A DNA stretch of 64,000 bases from Cavenderia fasciculata (GCF_000203815.1 NW_004457736.1:1364001-1428000), one strand, 5' to 3'; counted from the stretch's first letter, positions 10,690 through 22,738 are shown. Numbers and translations are program-made. The notes: generated by a model from the sequence alone, not told the origin.

Positions 10690-10739
<50 letters not shown>

Positions 10740-11015
10740 CTATCTTTTTTTAATAAATATTTTTAATTAAAAATGATTTATATATATATTAGATATATAT
10801 AATATATAAATATTATTTCATAACCAACAAGTATTATTTATTTTTTCCTTTTTATTTTTGTTTTCTTTCAAAAAAAAACAAAAGATATTTGTAATCATAG
10901 GATGATGAGTTAGTTAATATCAAAAGATGATAAAGATCTATCATCAATTATCTCATCAAGTACATTAAATAGATAGTATTAATAATAATCATAATCATAA
11001 CTATAATAATTTATA
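10445..11015. other. Spacer between actins A and B
   Basis: AT-rich DNA with simple repeats. No gene was found. It carries the 3' region of actin A and the promoter of actin B. Confidence 0.5.
10690..10740. repeat. (TATC)n microsatellite
   Basis: About 12 tandem TATC units between actins A and B. Confidence 0.9.
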
Positions 11016-12259
11016 ATGGAAGATATTCAAACTATTGTGATTGACAATGGATCAAATATGTGCAAGGCTGGTTTTGCAGGTGATGATGCTCCTCAAGCTG
11101 TATTCCCTTCTATAGTAGGTAGACTAAAATACTCTGAAGTTATGGTTGGCATGGAGTTGATAGATACATTTGTTGGTGATGAAGCACGATTAAAGAGGTA
11201 TAAAATTATGCAATGTGATCACATCACATGACACTTGATGATATCATCATTTTTGAAGAAATAAAAGATATCTAACAACATCTTTATTTTAATCTTTATT
11301 TATTTTAAAATAGAGCTCCACTTACAATAAAGAATCCAATTGAACGTGGATTTATAACTAATTGGGATGATATGGAAAAGATATGGCATCATATATTCTA
11401 TAAAGAGTTACATGTTGCTCCAGAGGAACACCCTGTATTGTTAACAGAACCACCCTTCAATCCAAAGTTTAATAGAGAAAAGATGACTCAAATCATGTTT
11501 GAAACATTCAATACCCCATCTCTCTATGTGTCTATACAAGCAGTACTATCATTATATTCATCTGGTCGTACTACTGGTATGGTACTAGACTGTGGAGACG
11601 GTATGACCTATTCGGTACCCATCTACGAGGGTCATGCTCTACAACACGCTATTCAACGTCTTGATATAGGTGGTCGTGACCTTACCGATTATATGACAAA
11701 GATACTCAATCAACGTGGATACTCGTTTACAACAACTACCGATCGTGAAATGGCATGTGATATTAAAGAGAAACTAGGTTATGTTGCATTAGACTTTGAC
11801 GAGGAAATGCAGGTAGCTACCAATAATTCGACGCAATTAGAAAAGTCCTATGAATTGGTTGATGGACAAGTCATCACGGTTGGTAAGGAAAGGTTCAGTT
11901 GTCCAGAGACATTATTCAATCCATCATTAATATGCAACGAATCTGATGGTATCCACCAAATGACCTACAACTCGATCATAAAGTGTGATGTTGATATTAG
12001 ACGCCAACTTTACAAAAATATCGTACTTGGCGGCGGTGGATCGACAATGTTCCCAGGAATGGCCGATAGAATGCAAAAGGAGATATTAGGACTTGCACCA
12101 AGTGCAACGAAAATAAATGTCATTCCTCCAGCACACAAATACTCTGTCTGGGTTGGTGGTTCCATCCAAGCGTCACTCTCCACCTTTAGACAAATGTTAA
12201 TTACCAAGGAAGATTACGATGAATTTGGTCCATCCATCATACATAGAAAGTGTTTCTAG
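11016..12259 (+). CDS. Divergent actin (gene B)
   Basis: Exons 11016-11197 and 11314-12259 give 375 residues, with an intron at exactly the same codon as actin A. It is clearly an actin ([37 protein letters not shown]) but more changed. In the first phosphate loop, Gly15 is Asn ([10 protein letters not shown]). The D-loop reads [17 protein letters not shown], with Phe at the Tyr53 site. The second phosphate loop reads DCGDGMTY. One extra Gly lies in [11 protein letters not shown], where normal actin has SGGSTMFPG. The frame is intact, so it is likely expressed, but nucleotide binding may be altered. It arose by tandem duplication with gene C, with which it shares 3' sequence past the stop codon. 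Confidence 0.92.
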
Positions 12260-12355
12260 AAATAAAACTTGTTCATTTATTTATTTATTTATTATTTCTT
12301 TTATTCTTCTTTTCTAAATATGCAATTTGACCAGATTCCATTCGAAGTCTATTAA

Positions 12356-12838
12356 AACTACCTAGGTAATCACTTTTGCACCACGTTTTTTATCAAACCA
12401 AACATTATAGCCTGGTACAACAAAAACGGAATTATAATCACTGTCCAATGTGAAATTAGAGGTGCCGAATCAACAACAACTACTGGAACTTCTACGACGA
12501 CTGGAACATCCACGACGACTGGAACGACAACAGGTACATCAACGACAACAGGTACCTCAACGACAACCGGAGTATCAACAACAGGATGTGTAACACATTG
12601 TGCAGTACTTTACAGTCAACCAGAGTTTAAGGGAGAACATGAAGAAATGAAAGAAGGAATGAAACAAGCAAATAGGGATTGGTGGTCTATCTTCCTTGGT
12701 GATCCCAAAGATGAATTTGCAGAAGGACCAAGCCCATTAGAAATGGAGAGTGTAAAACCAAGTGACTTCCATAAGCACCACATTGCAAATGGAAACAATC
12801 AGATGCAAATTAATCAACCTTTCAAAAACATAAAATAA
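12356..12838 (+). pseudogene. Thr/Gly-rich gene remnant lacking a start
   Basis: An open frame of 160 codons without an ATG at its start lies between actins B and C. The first part is hydrophobic and beta-rich with aromatic residues (IIAWYNKNGIIITVQCEIRG). A linker of about six TGTSTT units follows. The C-terminal part has CVTHCAVLYSQPEFKGEHEE, reminiscent of a beta/gamma-crystallin strand (aromatic, PEFKG), and a charged tail. The architecture resembles secreted wall-type dictyostelid proteins, with a folded domain joined by a Thr-rich linker. The 5' end including any signal peptide is missing, so this is probably a truncated remnant. An unseen upstream exon cannot be excluded. Confidence 0.5.
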
Positions 12839-13028
12839 ACAAGTAAAAAGATTGTGTTTTTTTTCTAATTTTCAACGAAACGAACAAGAAAAAAAACTAT
12901 TGGGATACTTTCAAATTTGTTGATCATTAATAGATTGTATACATTTGATCATACATGTAATTTGTAGTCACTCAATCTATTATATATATTATATATATTA
13001 TAATAGTAACCTATAGTTTCTAGTAATA

Positions 13029-14266
13029 ATGGAAGATATACAAACTATTGTCATTGACAATGGATCGGGTACATGCAAGGTTGGGTTTGCAGGTGATGAT
13101 GATCCACGTGCTGTATTCCCGAGTGTTGTTGGTAGACCGAAAAACTATGATGCTGTCATTGGCAAGTTTAAAAAGGATTCATTTGTTGGTGATGAAGCTC
13201 AATCAAAGAGGTACATATATGCAATCAATGATCATCAATAATCGTTTCAGATAACTTTTATTAATACTTTAATCTTTACTCTGTTTTAAATGGTCGATTT
13301 CAATTTGTGTATAGAGGATATCTTACTATAAAGTATCCAATTGAACGTGGTATTATAACCAATTGGGATGATATGGAAAAGATATGGCATCATACATTCT
13401 ATAAAGAGTTGGGTGTTGCTCCTGAAGAACATCCAGTATTGTTAACAGAACCACCACTCAATCCAAAGGCAAACCGTGAAAAGATGACTCAAATCATGTT
13501 TGAAACATTCAATACACCATCTATCTATATATCAATTGATGCAGTACTTTCATTATATTCATCGGGTCGTACAACAGGTATGGTACTCAGTTGTGGTGAT
13601 GGTGTGACGCACACAGTACCCATCTACGAGGGTCATGCTTTACAACACTCTATTCAACGTCTTGATATAAGTGGTCGTGACCTAACAGATTACATGGCAA
13701 AGATGCTCAATGATAGAGGACATGATCAAATCAAGTTTACTGCACCTGCCGAACTAGCGATTGCACATGATATTAAAGAGAAGCTTTGTTATGTTGCAAC
13801 AGACTTTGACCAGGAAATGGAGACATCGATCAACTCTACACAGTTGGATAGACACTATGAACTACCTGATGGACGTACATTGACTGTTGGTAATGAACGG
13901 TCCAGGTGTCCCGAGGCACTCTTCCATCCATCACTACTTTGTAACGAATCTGATGGTATTCATGAAATGACCTACAACTCGATCATGAAGTGTGATGTTG
14001 ATATTAGAAGAGATCTTTACAACAACATCGTACTCAGTGGTGGATCGACAATGTTCCCAGGAATGGCCGATAGAATGCACAAGGAAATATTCGCACTTGC
14101 ACCATGTGCAACGAGAATAAAGATCATAGCTCCTCCAGACCGCAGAGATTCTGTCTGGATTGGTGGTTCCGTCCTCGGCTCACTCTCCACCTTTCAACAA
14201 ATGGTAATCACCAAGAATGAACACGATGAAATTGGTCCATCCATCATACATAGAAAGTGTTTCTAG
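13029..14266 (+). CDS. Divergent actin (gene C)
   Basis: Exons 13029-13210 and 13315-14266, with the same intron position as A and B, give 377 residues. It is recognisable throughout ([52 protein letters not shown]). Important changes: Asp154, which contacts the nucleotide-bound cation in actin, is Ser ([10 protein letters not shown]). The D-loop is rewritten ([18 protein letters not shown]) with Phe at the Tyr53 site. A two- to three-residue insertion lies around [18 protein letters not shown]. The frame is open and the signatures are under apparent constraint, so it may be an actin-related protein with changed ATP handling, not a pseudogene (inference). Confidence 0.92.
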
Positions 14267-14383
14267 AAATAAAATGTGGGTCATAATAAAAAGTTAATCT
14301 TCATCCAAAATATAAAAATAACAATATTATTTTAAAGATTAATAAATTTAAATATAAATCTTTGAATATAGTTTAAATATTAC

Positions 14384-16851
14384 AGATTCGTTGGTAGATC
14401 ACTCCTCACTTCAAACGGATGGAAAGAGAGACCCTCTTTACAAGTAAGAACTCACCTTCAAATGGCACAGAAATTCCAAGATGAACAATTAAAAAGAGAT
14501 GAGATGTGCCCACTCCACCAATTTATCACAGACATCAAGAAAAGACCTTCATTCAATTTAAAGGTAGGCATGCGTACCAATTCTACAAGGTATCTCGGGT
14601 TGGTTGATGACAGCAATATATGGAAACTATCTTTAGCTCTCGTCTCCAAGAGACTATTCAACTTGGTGTCGACTAGTCTATTGACCAAAATCACTGTATT
14701 CCCCACCATTGAAACGAGCAGACATATTCTAAATCCATTTTGTGTCATCAAGAGAGCCAATCATCTTACTCTTCTACCATCAAATAGAGGTTATATGGCA
14801 GGATTCTCCAATTCCAAAGATGTTGTGCGGTTTGCAAATAGTGTACCAAGTCTTTTTAATGCAACCAAGATCGACCTCCAAGGAACAACTTTATCTGATT
14901 CTAATGTTTATCAATACTTTAATTTCGACTATTCCACCATCCCCTTTTTAATATCCAACTTTATCCACCTCACTTCAATCAACCTTTTAAATTCATACAT
15001 AACCAATCAATATCTTGACTCCCTACCACTTTTGTTAACGTCATACACTTCCATTAAAAAAATTCTTTTACCAATCTATTTTGATTGAAATGTACTGGAT
15101 CCAATTGTCAAAAAAAGGGTAGAAGTTTTATCATTTTTTGGAGATGGATCTCTTCAATTATTACAACAACTTGACAATATTGTCTACTTTTCAAGTCTCA
15201 GACATATAGTAATTGATGCTCAGATCGATTTGGATGAATGGAATGATATAAAATTAGCAAATAGTGTTGTCAAGGTGACACTTATTAAATGTCCAAAGAA
15301 TATTTTATTGTTTCAAAAGAATACTCAAATTAAAACAATTCGATTTCTAAATAATGTTTCCCAATTTGATTCAAATCAATTCATTAGAATGATATTGGAA
15401 GATTTAAGTTGTCTCCCATTCAATGAAATCCAATCAAATGTAGAGAATATTATTATTCATTCACCAACCTCTATTTTGGAAAGTGATGTAAATCAATTTC
15501 AAAAAAATGGGTATCAATATATTGGATCAACATTTACCAAAAATTCAAATTACAAATTACAATTTAAAAGAATCCAAGAATCTTTTGGAAATTCAATCAA
15601 TCAATCTATTCAACAACCAACATTTCAAGATGATAAAATGAAATTGGATAATAATAATATTATTAGTATTATTAATAACAATCACCAGGTACTCCCAAAT
15701 TATATTCTCTTTAATATTATTAGATTGGTTTGGGATTCAAGAGGCAATTGTACATGTCTTTATGATCAGAGTATCAGGGAAAGAATTAAAAATGATGGTT
15801 TAAAATTATTGGACAATCAAGAATTTATGACAAAGCTAAACAATATCAAATCCAATTGCCAAGTACATTTTTCAACAAAATCTGCCTATCATCCAGCTGG
15901 ATTAAATGCCAAACATGTCAATCGATCAAGACTACAACTATCACTCATATCAAAGTCATTTTTTAGATTCATCCAATCAAACTATTTCAACCAATTTGTG
16001 CTCAAATCATATTCAAACGACGACGATCATTTGGAAAACAAAAATTGTTTGTTAAACCATTTCACATCACTCTTTATTTATGATAATAGCCAGTTACATT
16101 CTAAAAAAATGACTTGTCTTAATTTTGATCAAGATAAAATTCTCAATATGACTGAAATGTCAATTAGACGTGGATTCTTTCCAAAAGGATATCTAGCACA
16201 ATTTATAAATCTCCAATCTCTGACAGTCCATTCAAACAATAATCCCATCCCATTTGAATGTTTTCAAAATCTAAGAAAATTGGATATTGGTAATTTCGAT
16301 TTACGTCATCTCAGATATTTTACATTAGATAAAGATCTATCAGAAAGTTTAAATGGAAACCACTAGAAAAACTATATCTCCATGTTGACATTAGAGAACA
16401 AGTCTATCTATCATTATCAGATGATATCAAAATGTCAATGAAATCGATTTTGATCAATCTCAACTCAACCAAAGATATAACTTTATTGAACCAATTTCCA
16501 AATATCAAAGAGTTACATATAGATAATTCAGATTCTTTTCCAAACCGTGTTGTTCCTCCAACAAGAATCAAAAAACTGATTGGATGTCTTTCAGAAAAGA
16601 TTTCCTTTTTCCTAAAGATCAATCAATCAATTGAAACTTTTAAATCTCTGCTCCTGGATGACCATACAGACCCCAATTCAATGGTTTGTGATTTAACTGA
16701 TGCAAACCATATTAGAAATCTAATCCTTCAAACTAGTTTAAATACTTCCAATAATTTATTATCTTATCCAAATTATAAACTTGAATCTAGTGTCTCTAAA
16801 TTTTCTTACCAAGAATTTACTACATTATATCTAAAAAGAATAAAACAATAA
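14384..16851 (+). pseudogene. Broken copy of the F-box-like repeat gene
   Basis: Homologous over its length to the intact gene at 17061-19712. The 5' end is missing: homology begins at RFVGRS (14384), equal to about residue 53 of the intact copy, and only 118 bp after actin C. A Trp codon has become TGA at 15086-15088 (intact copy DWNLLDP). A one-base deletion near 16357 shifts the frame, giving TAG at 16364-16366, and the homologous frame resumes at once (LEKLYLH). The remainder, to NRIKQ-like LKRIKQ at 16851, is well preserved. Two independent lesions plus the 5' truncation make a pseudogene call safe. Confidence 0.85.
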
Positions 16852-17060
16852 AAAGAAGAGAGAGAGAGAGATTCAAGATAAAAATATTTCTAATAATAAA
16901 TTTAATTATTTTTGAAAAAAGGTCTAGAAAACAAACAAAACTCACCTCTTTTTTATTTTTTATTTTGGTATCTCTATTTACTTACTAGTAACAAACATCC
17001 TTCTCTCTCTTATTTACAATTTATATTTATAAAATATATATCTATATATATATAACAAAA

Positions 17061-19712
17061 ATGAATAACTTTGAAAACACATTCAATCAAGTAGATGACC
17101 AATCAAGTAAAAGGACACTTCCTTGGTTATTAATCACAAAAATCATTAGATATGCATATGATTTTAGTAGTATATGTACATGTGTCAACACAAACCGGTT
17201 AAGAGGTGTATATAATGAACATAATCGATTCGTTTGGGATACACGATCTAAACTAGAGAATTTAGAAAAAATAAGGGATGATGGCACTTGCTTGAGAGTA
17301 ACAGCTCACCTTCAAATGGAACAGAGATTCAAAGAAGAACAATTAAATAGAGATGACATGTGTCCAATTCACCAATACATCATTGACATTAAGAAAAGAC
17401 CTTCATTTAATTTCGTTGGTGATTTTCCTTCAAACAAGTATCTCGGGTTGGTTGATGACAGCAACATAAGGAAACTATCTTTAGCGCTCGTCTCCAAGAG
17501 TCTATTCAACTTTGTGTCTACTCGTCTCTTTACCAAAATCAAGATAATGCCCACCATTGAATCGCAGACACATATCCAAAACCCATTTTGTGTCATCAAG
17601 AGAGCCACCCATCTTTCTCTATTACCACTAAATAGATACGGTGGAGGAGCTTCAATCTTGGATTATCAAGATATTCAAAGGTTTATCAAAGATGTCCCTA
17701 GTCTATGTTGTGATGTGGAAGAACTCATCTTTAAAGGTCAAACCTTTTTAGACTCTGAAACTCTCCTAATCATCACTGCCAATCTTCCCAACATCACATG
17801 CATCCATCACCACCGAAAGACCGACGGAACAACCATCAATGAATTATTCACCAACTTTACCAAAGTTACATCTTGGGATCTTTCAAATGTATCCATTAAC
17901 AACTCTAAGAGTCTTGATCAACTACCACTGTTGATTAAATCAGACTCCCCGATTAGAAAGATAATTTTACCAAACTATTATGATTGGAATTTACTGGATC
18001 CAGCGGTCAAACAAAACCTAGAGGTTTTATCATTTCAAGAAAAAAAATCATATCATCTATTACTTGACCTGCAGGATGATCATTCCTCATTTCCAAGTCT
18101 TAGACATATAATACTTGATGGTTATTATTTAAAGGAATGGATAGATTTAAAATTACCAACCACAGTTGTAAAGGTTACACTTTTATCATGTCGAAAAAAG
18201 AAATCACTTTTATTCTTTAAAGAAAACCCACAAATCAAAACAATTAGATTTCTAAATATTTTTTACCAATTGGATACATTTTGTAATCATTCTTTACAAT
18301 TGGATGATATAAGTTGTCTCCCATTCAATGAAATCCAATCAAGTGTAGAGAATATTATCATTCATTCACCAACCTCTATTTTGGAGAGTGATGTAAGACA
18401 ATTTCAAAAAAATGGTTATCAATTTATTGGATCAACAGCTGCAAGAAATTCAAATTTTAAATTACAATTTAAAAGAATGGAGGATTCTGAATACGAATCT
18501 TTAAATCAACTTATTCAACCACCATGTACATTTCAAGTTAAAAACAAGAAATTTTATAAAGACTATTGTGGTAGTAGTAGTCAAAATATACTCCCAAATT
18601 TCATTCTATTCAAGATTATTGGAATGGTTTGGAATTTAAGAGGTAGTTGTACATGTTGTCATAATCAGAGTATCAAAGATAGAATTAAAAATGATGGTAT
18701 TAAATTATTGGACAATCAAGAATTTATGAAAGAATTGGAAAATATTAAATCAAATTGTGCGGTTCATTTTTCAACCAAAACTGCCTATCATCCAGGTGGA
18801 TTCAATTCAATACACATCAATCGATCAAGATTTCAACTGTCTCTTTTATCAAAAGCTACATTTGGATTTATTCAATCAAATTATTTCAACACCTTTATTC
18901 CCCCTTTAGAGTCAGCCTCAATGTCTGTTCATTTGGAAAACAATTATTGTTTGTTGAACCATTTCACCTCACTGGAATTGTTTCATGACCGTCCTTATGA
19001 ATCATCTTTGGATTACTTTCTAGGTAAATCTCTTACGATTACTGAGATATCATTCAATGTAATAGATATTCTTGATAAATACAGTGATACCTACAACTTT
19101 TATCAGAAAACGGCCAAATCTTTTATCCCACTGGATATTCGATATTTGGAGAACCGTGGAGCTTATCATATAATCGACCACCAACTATCAGAACAATTAA
19201 AAGGAAAACCAATAGAGAAACTATATATCCATGAAGATCAACGTAAAAGTGTTTATGAATCATTATCAGATGATACCAAGATGTCAATGAAATCAATATT
19301 GATCAATCTAAACGAAGATCAAGATCTTGTACTTTTAAACCTCTTTCCAAATGTAACACAGTTGCATATTGACAAATCAGATATAATCCAAAATATCATT
19401 CTCCCATCTAAAAGAATTAAGAAAGTGATTGGATACGCTTACCAAAAGATTACTAGTTTTCTAAAGATCAATCAATCAATCGTAACTTTTAAAACACTCT
19501 TTAAAAGTTTTAATGAGATTGGGTATCTAGAATCTCTAGTAAAAGATAATGATTTAGTAGATGCAATACATATTAGAAATCTAGTCTTTCAAATTAGTTC
19601 AACACCTTCTAAAAATCTATTATCTAATCCCTACTTTCAGCTTGTATCTAGTATCTCCAAGTTTTCAAACATTGAATTGACAACTTTATATCTAAATAGA
19701 ATAAAACAATAA
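17061..19712 (+). CDS. Dictyostelid F-box-like internal-repeat protein
   Basis: An intact single-exon gene of 883 residues. The protein is two diverged halves. Each opens with an F-box-like helix followed by a CTC motif: LPWLLITKIIRYAYDFSSICTC near residue 22 and LPNFILFKIIGMVWNLRGSCTC near residue 511. Each then has a second block of the type LSLALVSKSLFNFVSTRLFTKI. The remaining sequence has irregular leucine-rich spacing, as in many expanded dictyostelid families. Possible role: substrate adaptor in ubiquitin ligation (inferred from the F-box-like motifs only). Start: the first ATG after a T/A-rich leader. A broken tandem copy lies immediately upstream. Confidence 0.75.
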   Translation: MNNFENTFNQVDDQSSKRTLPWLLITKIIRYAYDFSSICTCVNTNRLRGVYNEHNRFVWDTRSKLENLEKIRDDGTCLRVTAHLQMEQRFKEEQLNRDDMCPIHQYIIDIKKRPSFNFVGDFPSNKYLGLVDDSNIRKLSLALVSKSLFNFVSTRLFTKIKIMPTIESQTHIQNPFCVIKRATHLSLLPLNRYGGGASILDYQDIQRFIKDVPSLCCDVEELIFKGQTFLDSETLLIITANLPNITCIHHHRKTDGTTINELFTNFTKVTSWDLSNVSINNSKSLDQLPLLIKSDSPIRKIILPNYYDWNLLDPAVKQNLEVLSFQEKKSYHLLLDLQDDHSSFPSLRHIILDGYYLKEWIDLKLPTTVVKVTLLSCRKKKSLLFFKENPQIKTIRFLNIFYQLDTFCNHSLQLDDISCLPFNEIQSSVENIIIHSPTSILESDVRQFQKNGYQFIGSTAARNSNFKLQFKRMEDSEYESLNQLIQPPCTFQVKNKKFYKDYCGSSSQNILPNFILFKIIGMVWNLRGSCTCCHNQSIKDRIKNDGIKLLDNQEFMKELENIKSNCAVHFSTKTAYHPGGFNSIHINRSRFQLSLLSKATFGFIQSNYFNTFIPPLESASMSVHLENNYCLLNHFTSLELFHDRPYESSLDYFLGKSLTITEISFNVIDILDKYSDTYNFYQKTAKSFIPLDIRYLENRGAYHIIDHQLSEQLKGKPIEKLYIHEDQRKSVYESLSDDTKMSMKSILINLNEDQDLVLLNLFPNVTQLHIDKSDIIQNIILPSKRIKKVIGYAYQKITSFLKINQSIVTFKTLFKSFNEIGYLESLVKDNDLVDAIHIRNLVFQISSTPSKNLLSNPYFQLVSSISKFSNIELTTLYLNRIKQ

Positions 19713-19980
19713 ACTCTTAAACTATTATTCAAATAAATAATACAAATTAAAGTAAAACTATTATTTGTTCAATTCAAGAAGAACCAGGACAAAAGATCCT
19801 CTTCATAAAAATTTAATTTAATTAATTATTTTAAAAAGATCAAACTAACTTGCTACAATCCCACCCTCGACGCGTCATTCAATTTCATTTCACGTAGATA
19901 TTTATTATTATTTATTTATTTGTTGTATTTTATTCATTATTCATTTCATTCACATTCACATTCACATTATTATATAATAT

Positions 19981-21456
19981 ATGCAAGAGAGTAGTAGAAT
20001 GGAAGGTACAGTTAAACCAAAGCAAATTGAAAGTGTAGAATCAATCCTTGAAAAGTATATCCCAGAGGATGAGTTAAAGGAAGTAAAGAGAATCTTGTTT
20101 GGTCAAAACAGAGGTACATCTGTATCAGTTCAACCAGTCAATCAAGAAGCTACCGATATTGCTAATGCAAATAACTTTCAAGTACTCTTTTCAAAGTATG
20201 ATCATATACAATCATGATTGCTGTAATATAAACGATACTAACTTAATTGTTCTCTTCATCTATATCTATCTCTATCTTTATCTATTTAGAATATTAGCTG
20301 AAAAGGAACAATTGAGACAACCAAGAATTGTTCGTATTGGTATCATTCAAAATAGTATTGGTGCACCAACCAACGCACCCATTCACGATCAATACATGGC
20401 TATTCAAAACAAGATTGAAAAGATGATCGATGCTGCTGGTGCTATGGGTGTCAACGTACTCTGTCTTCAAGAGACTTGGCACATGCCATTTGCTTTCTGT
20501 ACCAGAGAAAGATATCCGTATGTATCAATCAATCATCTCAATGCGAGAGAGAAAGTAATCTACTATAATCTAATCAAATACTAACTCTTTCTTTCTTTCT
20601 TTCTCTTTCTCATCTATAAGATGGGTTGAATTTGCTCAACCGGTAACTGGTGAGGCTACCCAATTCATTCAAAGAGTAAGTATCAATATAATATAATATT
20701 AATATTAATATTATAATCACTAACATATATGTTTTATTTTAGATGGCACGTAAATATAATATGGTGATTGTATCACCAATGCTTGAAAGAGATGAAGTTC
20801 ACGGCTCGACCATTCACAACACTGCCGTGGTCGTTGGCAACAATGGTAATATTATCGGAAAGAGTAGAAAGAACCATATCCCCAGAACCGGTGATTTCAA
20901 CGAATCGACCTATTACATGGAGAGTACACTTGGACACCCAGTATTCGAGACTGTGTTTGGCAAGATTGGTATTAACATTTGCTACGGTCGTCACCATAAC
21001 CTCAACTGGTTGGCCTATGGTCTCAACGGCTCAGAGATTGTTTTTAACCCATCGGCCACTGTAACAGGTCTCTCTGAACCAATGTGGGGTGTCGAAGCTA
21101 GAAACGCTGCCATGACCAACAACTACTTTGTCGGCTCGATCAACCGTGTCGGCACTGAACACTTCCCCAACGAATTCACCTCTGGTGACGGCAAGCCTGC
21201 CCACAAGGACTTTGGCCACTTTTACGGTAGCTCTTACTTTAGCTCGCCCGACAATTGTCGTTCACCAGGTCTCAGCAGAGTCCAGGACGGCTTAAACATT
21301 GCAGAGGTCGACCTCAACCTCTGTCAACAGGTAAAGGACAAATGGAACTTCCAAATGACCGCCCGTTATGAAATGTACGCCAAGTTCTTGACTGATTACA
21401 TCGATCCAAACTATCAACCACAAATCGTTCGTGATCCATCCATTAAAAAGAATTAA
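19981..21456 (+). CDS. pyd3: Beta-ureidopropionase
   Basis: Four exons, 19981-20195, 20290-20517, 20621-20675 and 20743-21456, give 403 residues. It belongs to the carbon-nitrogen hydrolase (nitrilase) superfamily and catalyses the last step of pyrimidine degradation, N-carbamoyl-beta-alanine to beta-alanine, CO2 and ammonia, in the cytosol. The catalytic Cys lies in NICYGRHH and the Lys in [10 protein letters not shown]. The N-terminal helix ([19 protein letters not shown]), [19 protein letters not shown] and NRVGTE are typical of the eukaryotic enzyme. An in-frame second ATG lies seven codons in (MEGTV), so the start could be there. All splice joins keep the frame (YPWVEFA across exons 2 and 3). 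Confidence 0.95.
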
Positions 21457-21504
21457 TTAATGCTCCAAGAATAATAAATAAATTAAATAATTAACTATAA
21501 TTAA

Positions 21505-21856
21505 CATCCATCTCTGACAATGATCTAGATGAGATTGTTACCCATCTCTTTGAGTATGGTATCGAGGGTGCAAACAGTCAGAACCAAACAGTCGCTCAGT
21601 TAAAGGGACAAGTCCGAACCCTTATTCTACAAATGGAGGTCTAGATCTACACAACACTGGTCAATTTTATTTGTTTGGTGCTTGGCAAACAATGGTCCTA
21701 TGTATGAACCAGTTCCATACCAACCCAGCCATGTCATGGATACGTCACAATGCCCACCAACATGGTGTTGATGCTTGCCATGTCTACGTGATTAACAGAG
21801 CAGACACTGTTAGTCCATTGATGGGCGATACGTTTTCGAGTCCTTTTAATATCTAA
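21505..21856 (+). pseudogene. Degenerate coding relic of unknown origin
   Basis: GC-richer than true spacer DNA and code-like in short pieces, but interrupted. One piece (ISDNDLDEIVTHLFEYGI, about 21510-21630) ends in TAG. A second (about 21671-21856) reads FGAWQTMVLCMNQFHTNP and ends in TAA. The first piece loosely resembles the helical start of integrase-type transposases (DELD..V..I pattern), a weak resemblance only. I do not recognise the source. Confidence 0.3.
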
Positions 21857-22039
21857 TGCAACAAGGTCCTTTTCTCATATGAATAAATAAATACCTATTT
21901 TTTAAATTCCAAACTAACTCTAAAAAAGATTAAATAAATTAATAATTATTAATAATATTGTTCCAAAGTAGTAGCATTGCTTATTGATAGTATAGTTACT
22001 TTTAGATACTATTAATCAGGTGGTTGATGTTTGGCTGGT

Positions 22040-22491
22040 TGCTTGACACGCAACCTCGGAATGGATGGAATTGCTCTTCTTGTTTCGACACCTTGGCTTT
22101 TTGACAATCTCGCCAAGATGCAGACACCAGAAGAATAATTCCATCATAGAAGAATATTAATATCAACACTAGTACTGGCTATACACCCAATCAAGTCGTA
22201 ATGGGGTATGAACCCATTATGCCATGGAATGCATTTGAGCATGCCATTCAGCGACTACCGTCGTAATATAGAAACCTACCGTCAAATGGCTAAATCAAAC
22301 ATGTTGGAAGCACAGATTAGAAACCAAATACAACATGATAAAGGAAAATGGGCCAAATCATGCGATCTTGTAAAAGTCAAACGTGCGGTTTTAGATACAC
22401 ATAAAACAGAGCAAAGGAAAATGACAAAAATTGCGACCAAAGTACGCTGGTGGTCCTTGATTGTGCTCTTCCACTCGAGATGTATTAAATG
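22040..22491 (+). pseudogene. Further coding-like relics
   Basis: Short code-like pieces in different frames. One is LGMDGIALLVSTPWLFDNLAK (about 22048-22135), ending in a stop. Another is EPIMPWNAFEHAIQRLPS (about 22208-22265), followed by stops. A third, in another frame to 22492, is Lys/Arg-rich (MLEAQIRNQIQHDKGKW). Composition and frame switching suggest a decayed gene or mobile element. The family is unknown. A T-run (about 22602-22619) follows. Confidence 0.3.
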
Positions 22492-22738
22492 ATTCTGCCC
22501 TGATCATTCCATTTCTTCTTTTATGTATACTTTTGAGTTTGTTTGCAAGTAATCATCCCTCCCTCAGCCCATAAAAACGGCAATGTCGCTGAAATTACAC
22601 AATTTTTTTTTTTTTTTTTATTTAAATCGAACTTCAAAGTTTCAAATTTGGCGCCTCAAACACATTTAAAAAGTAAGCTCAACTCTTTTTAAGTCTTATT
22701 GATAATTAATTATCTATATATATATAATTAATTATAGA

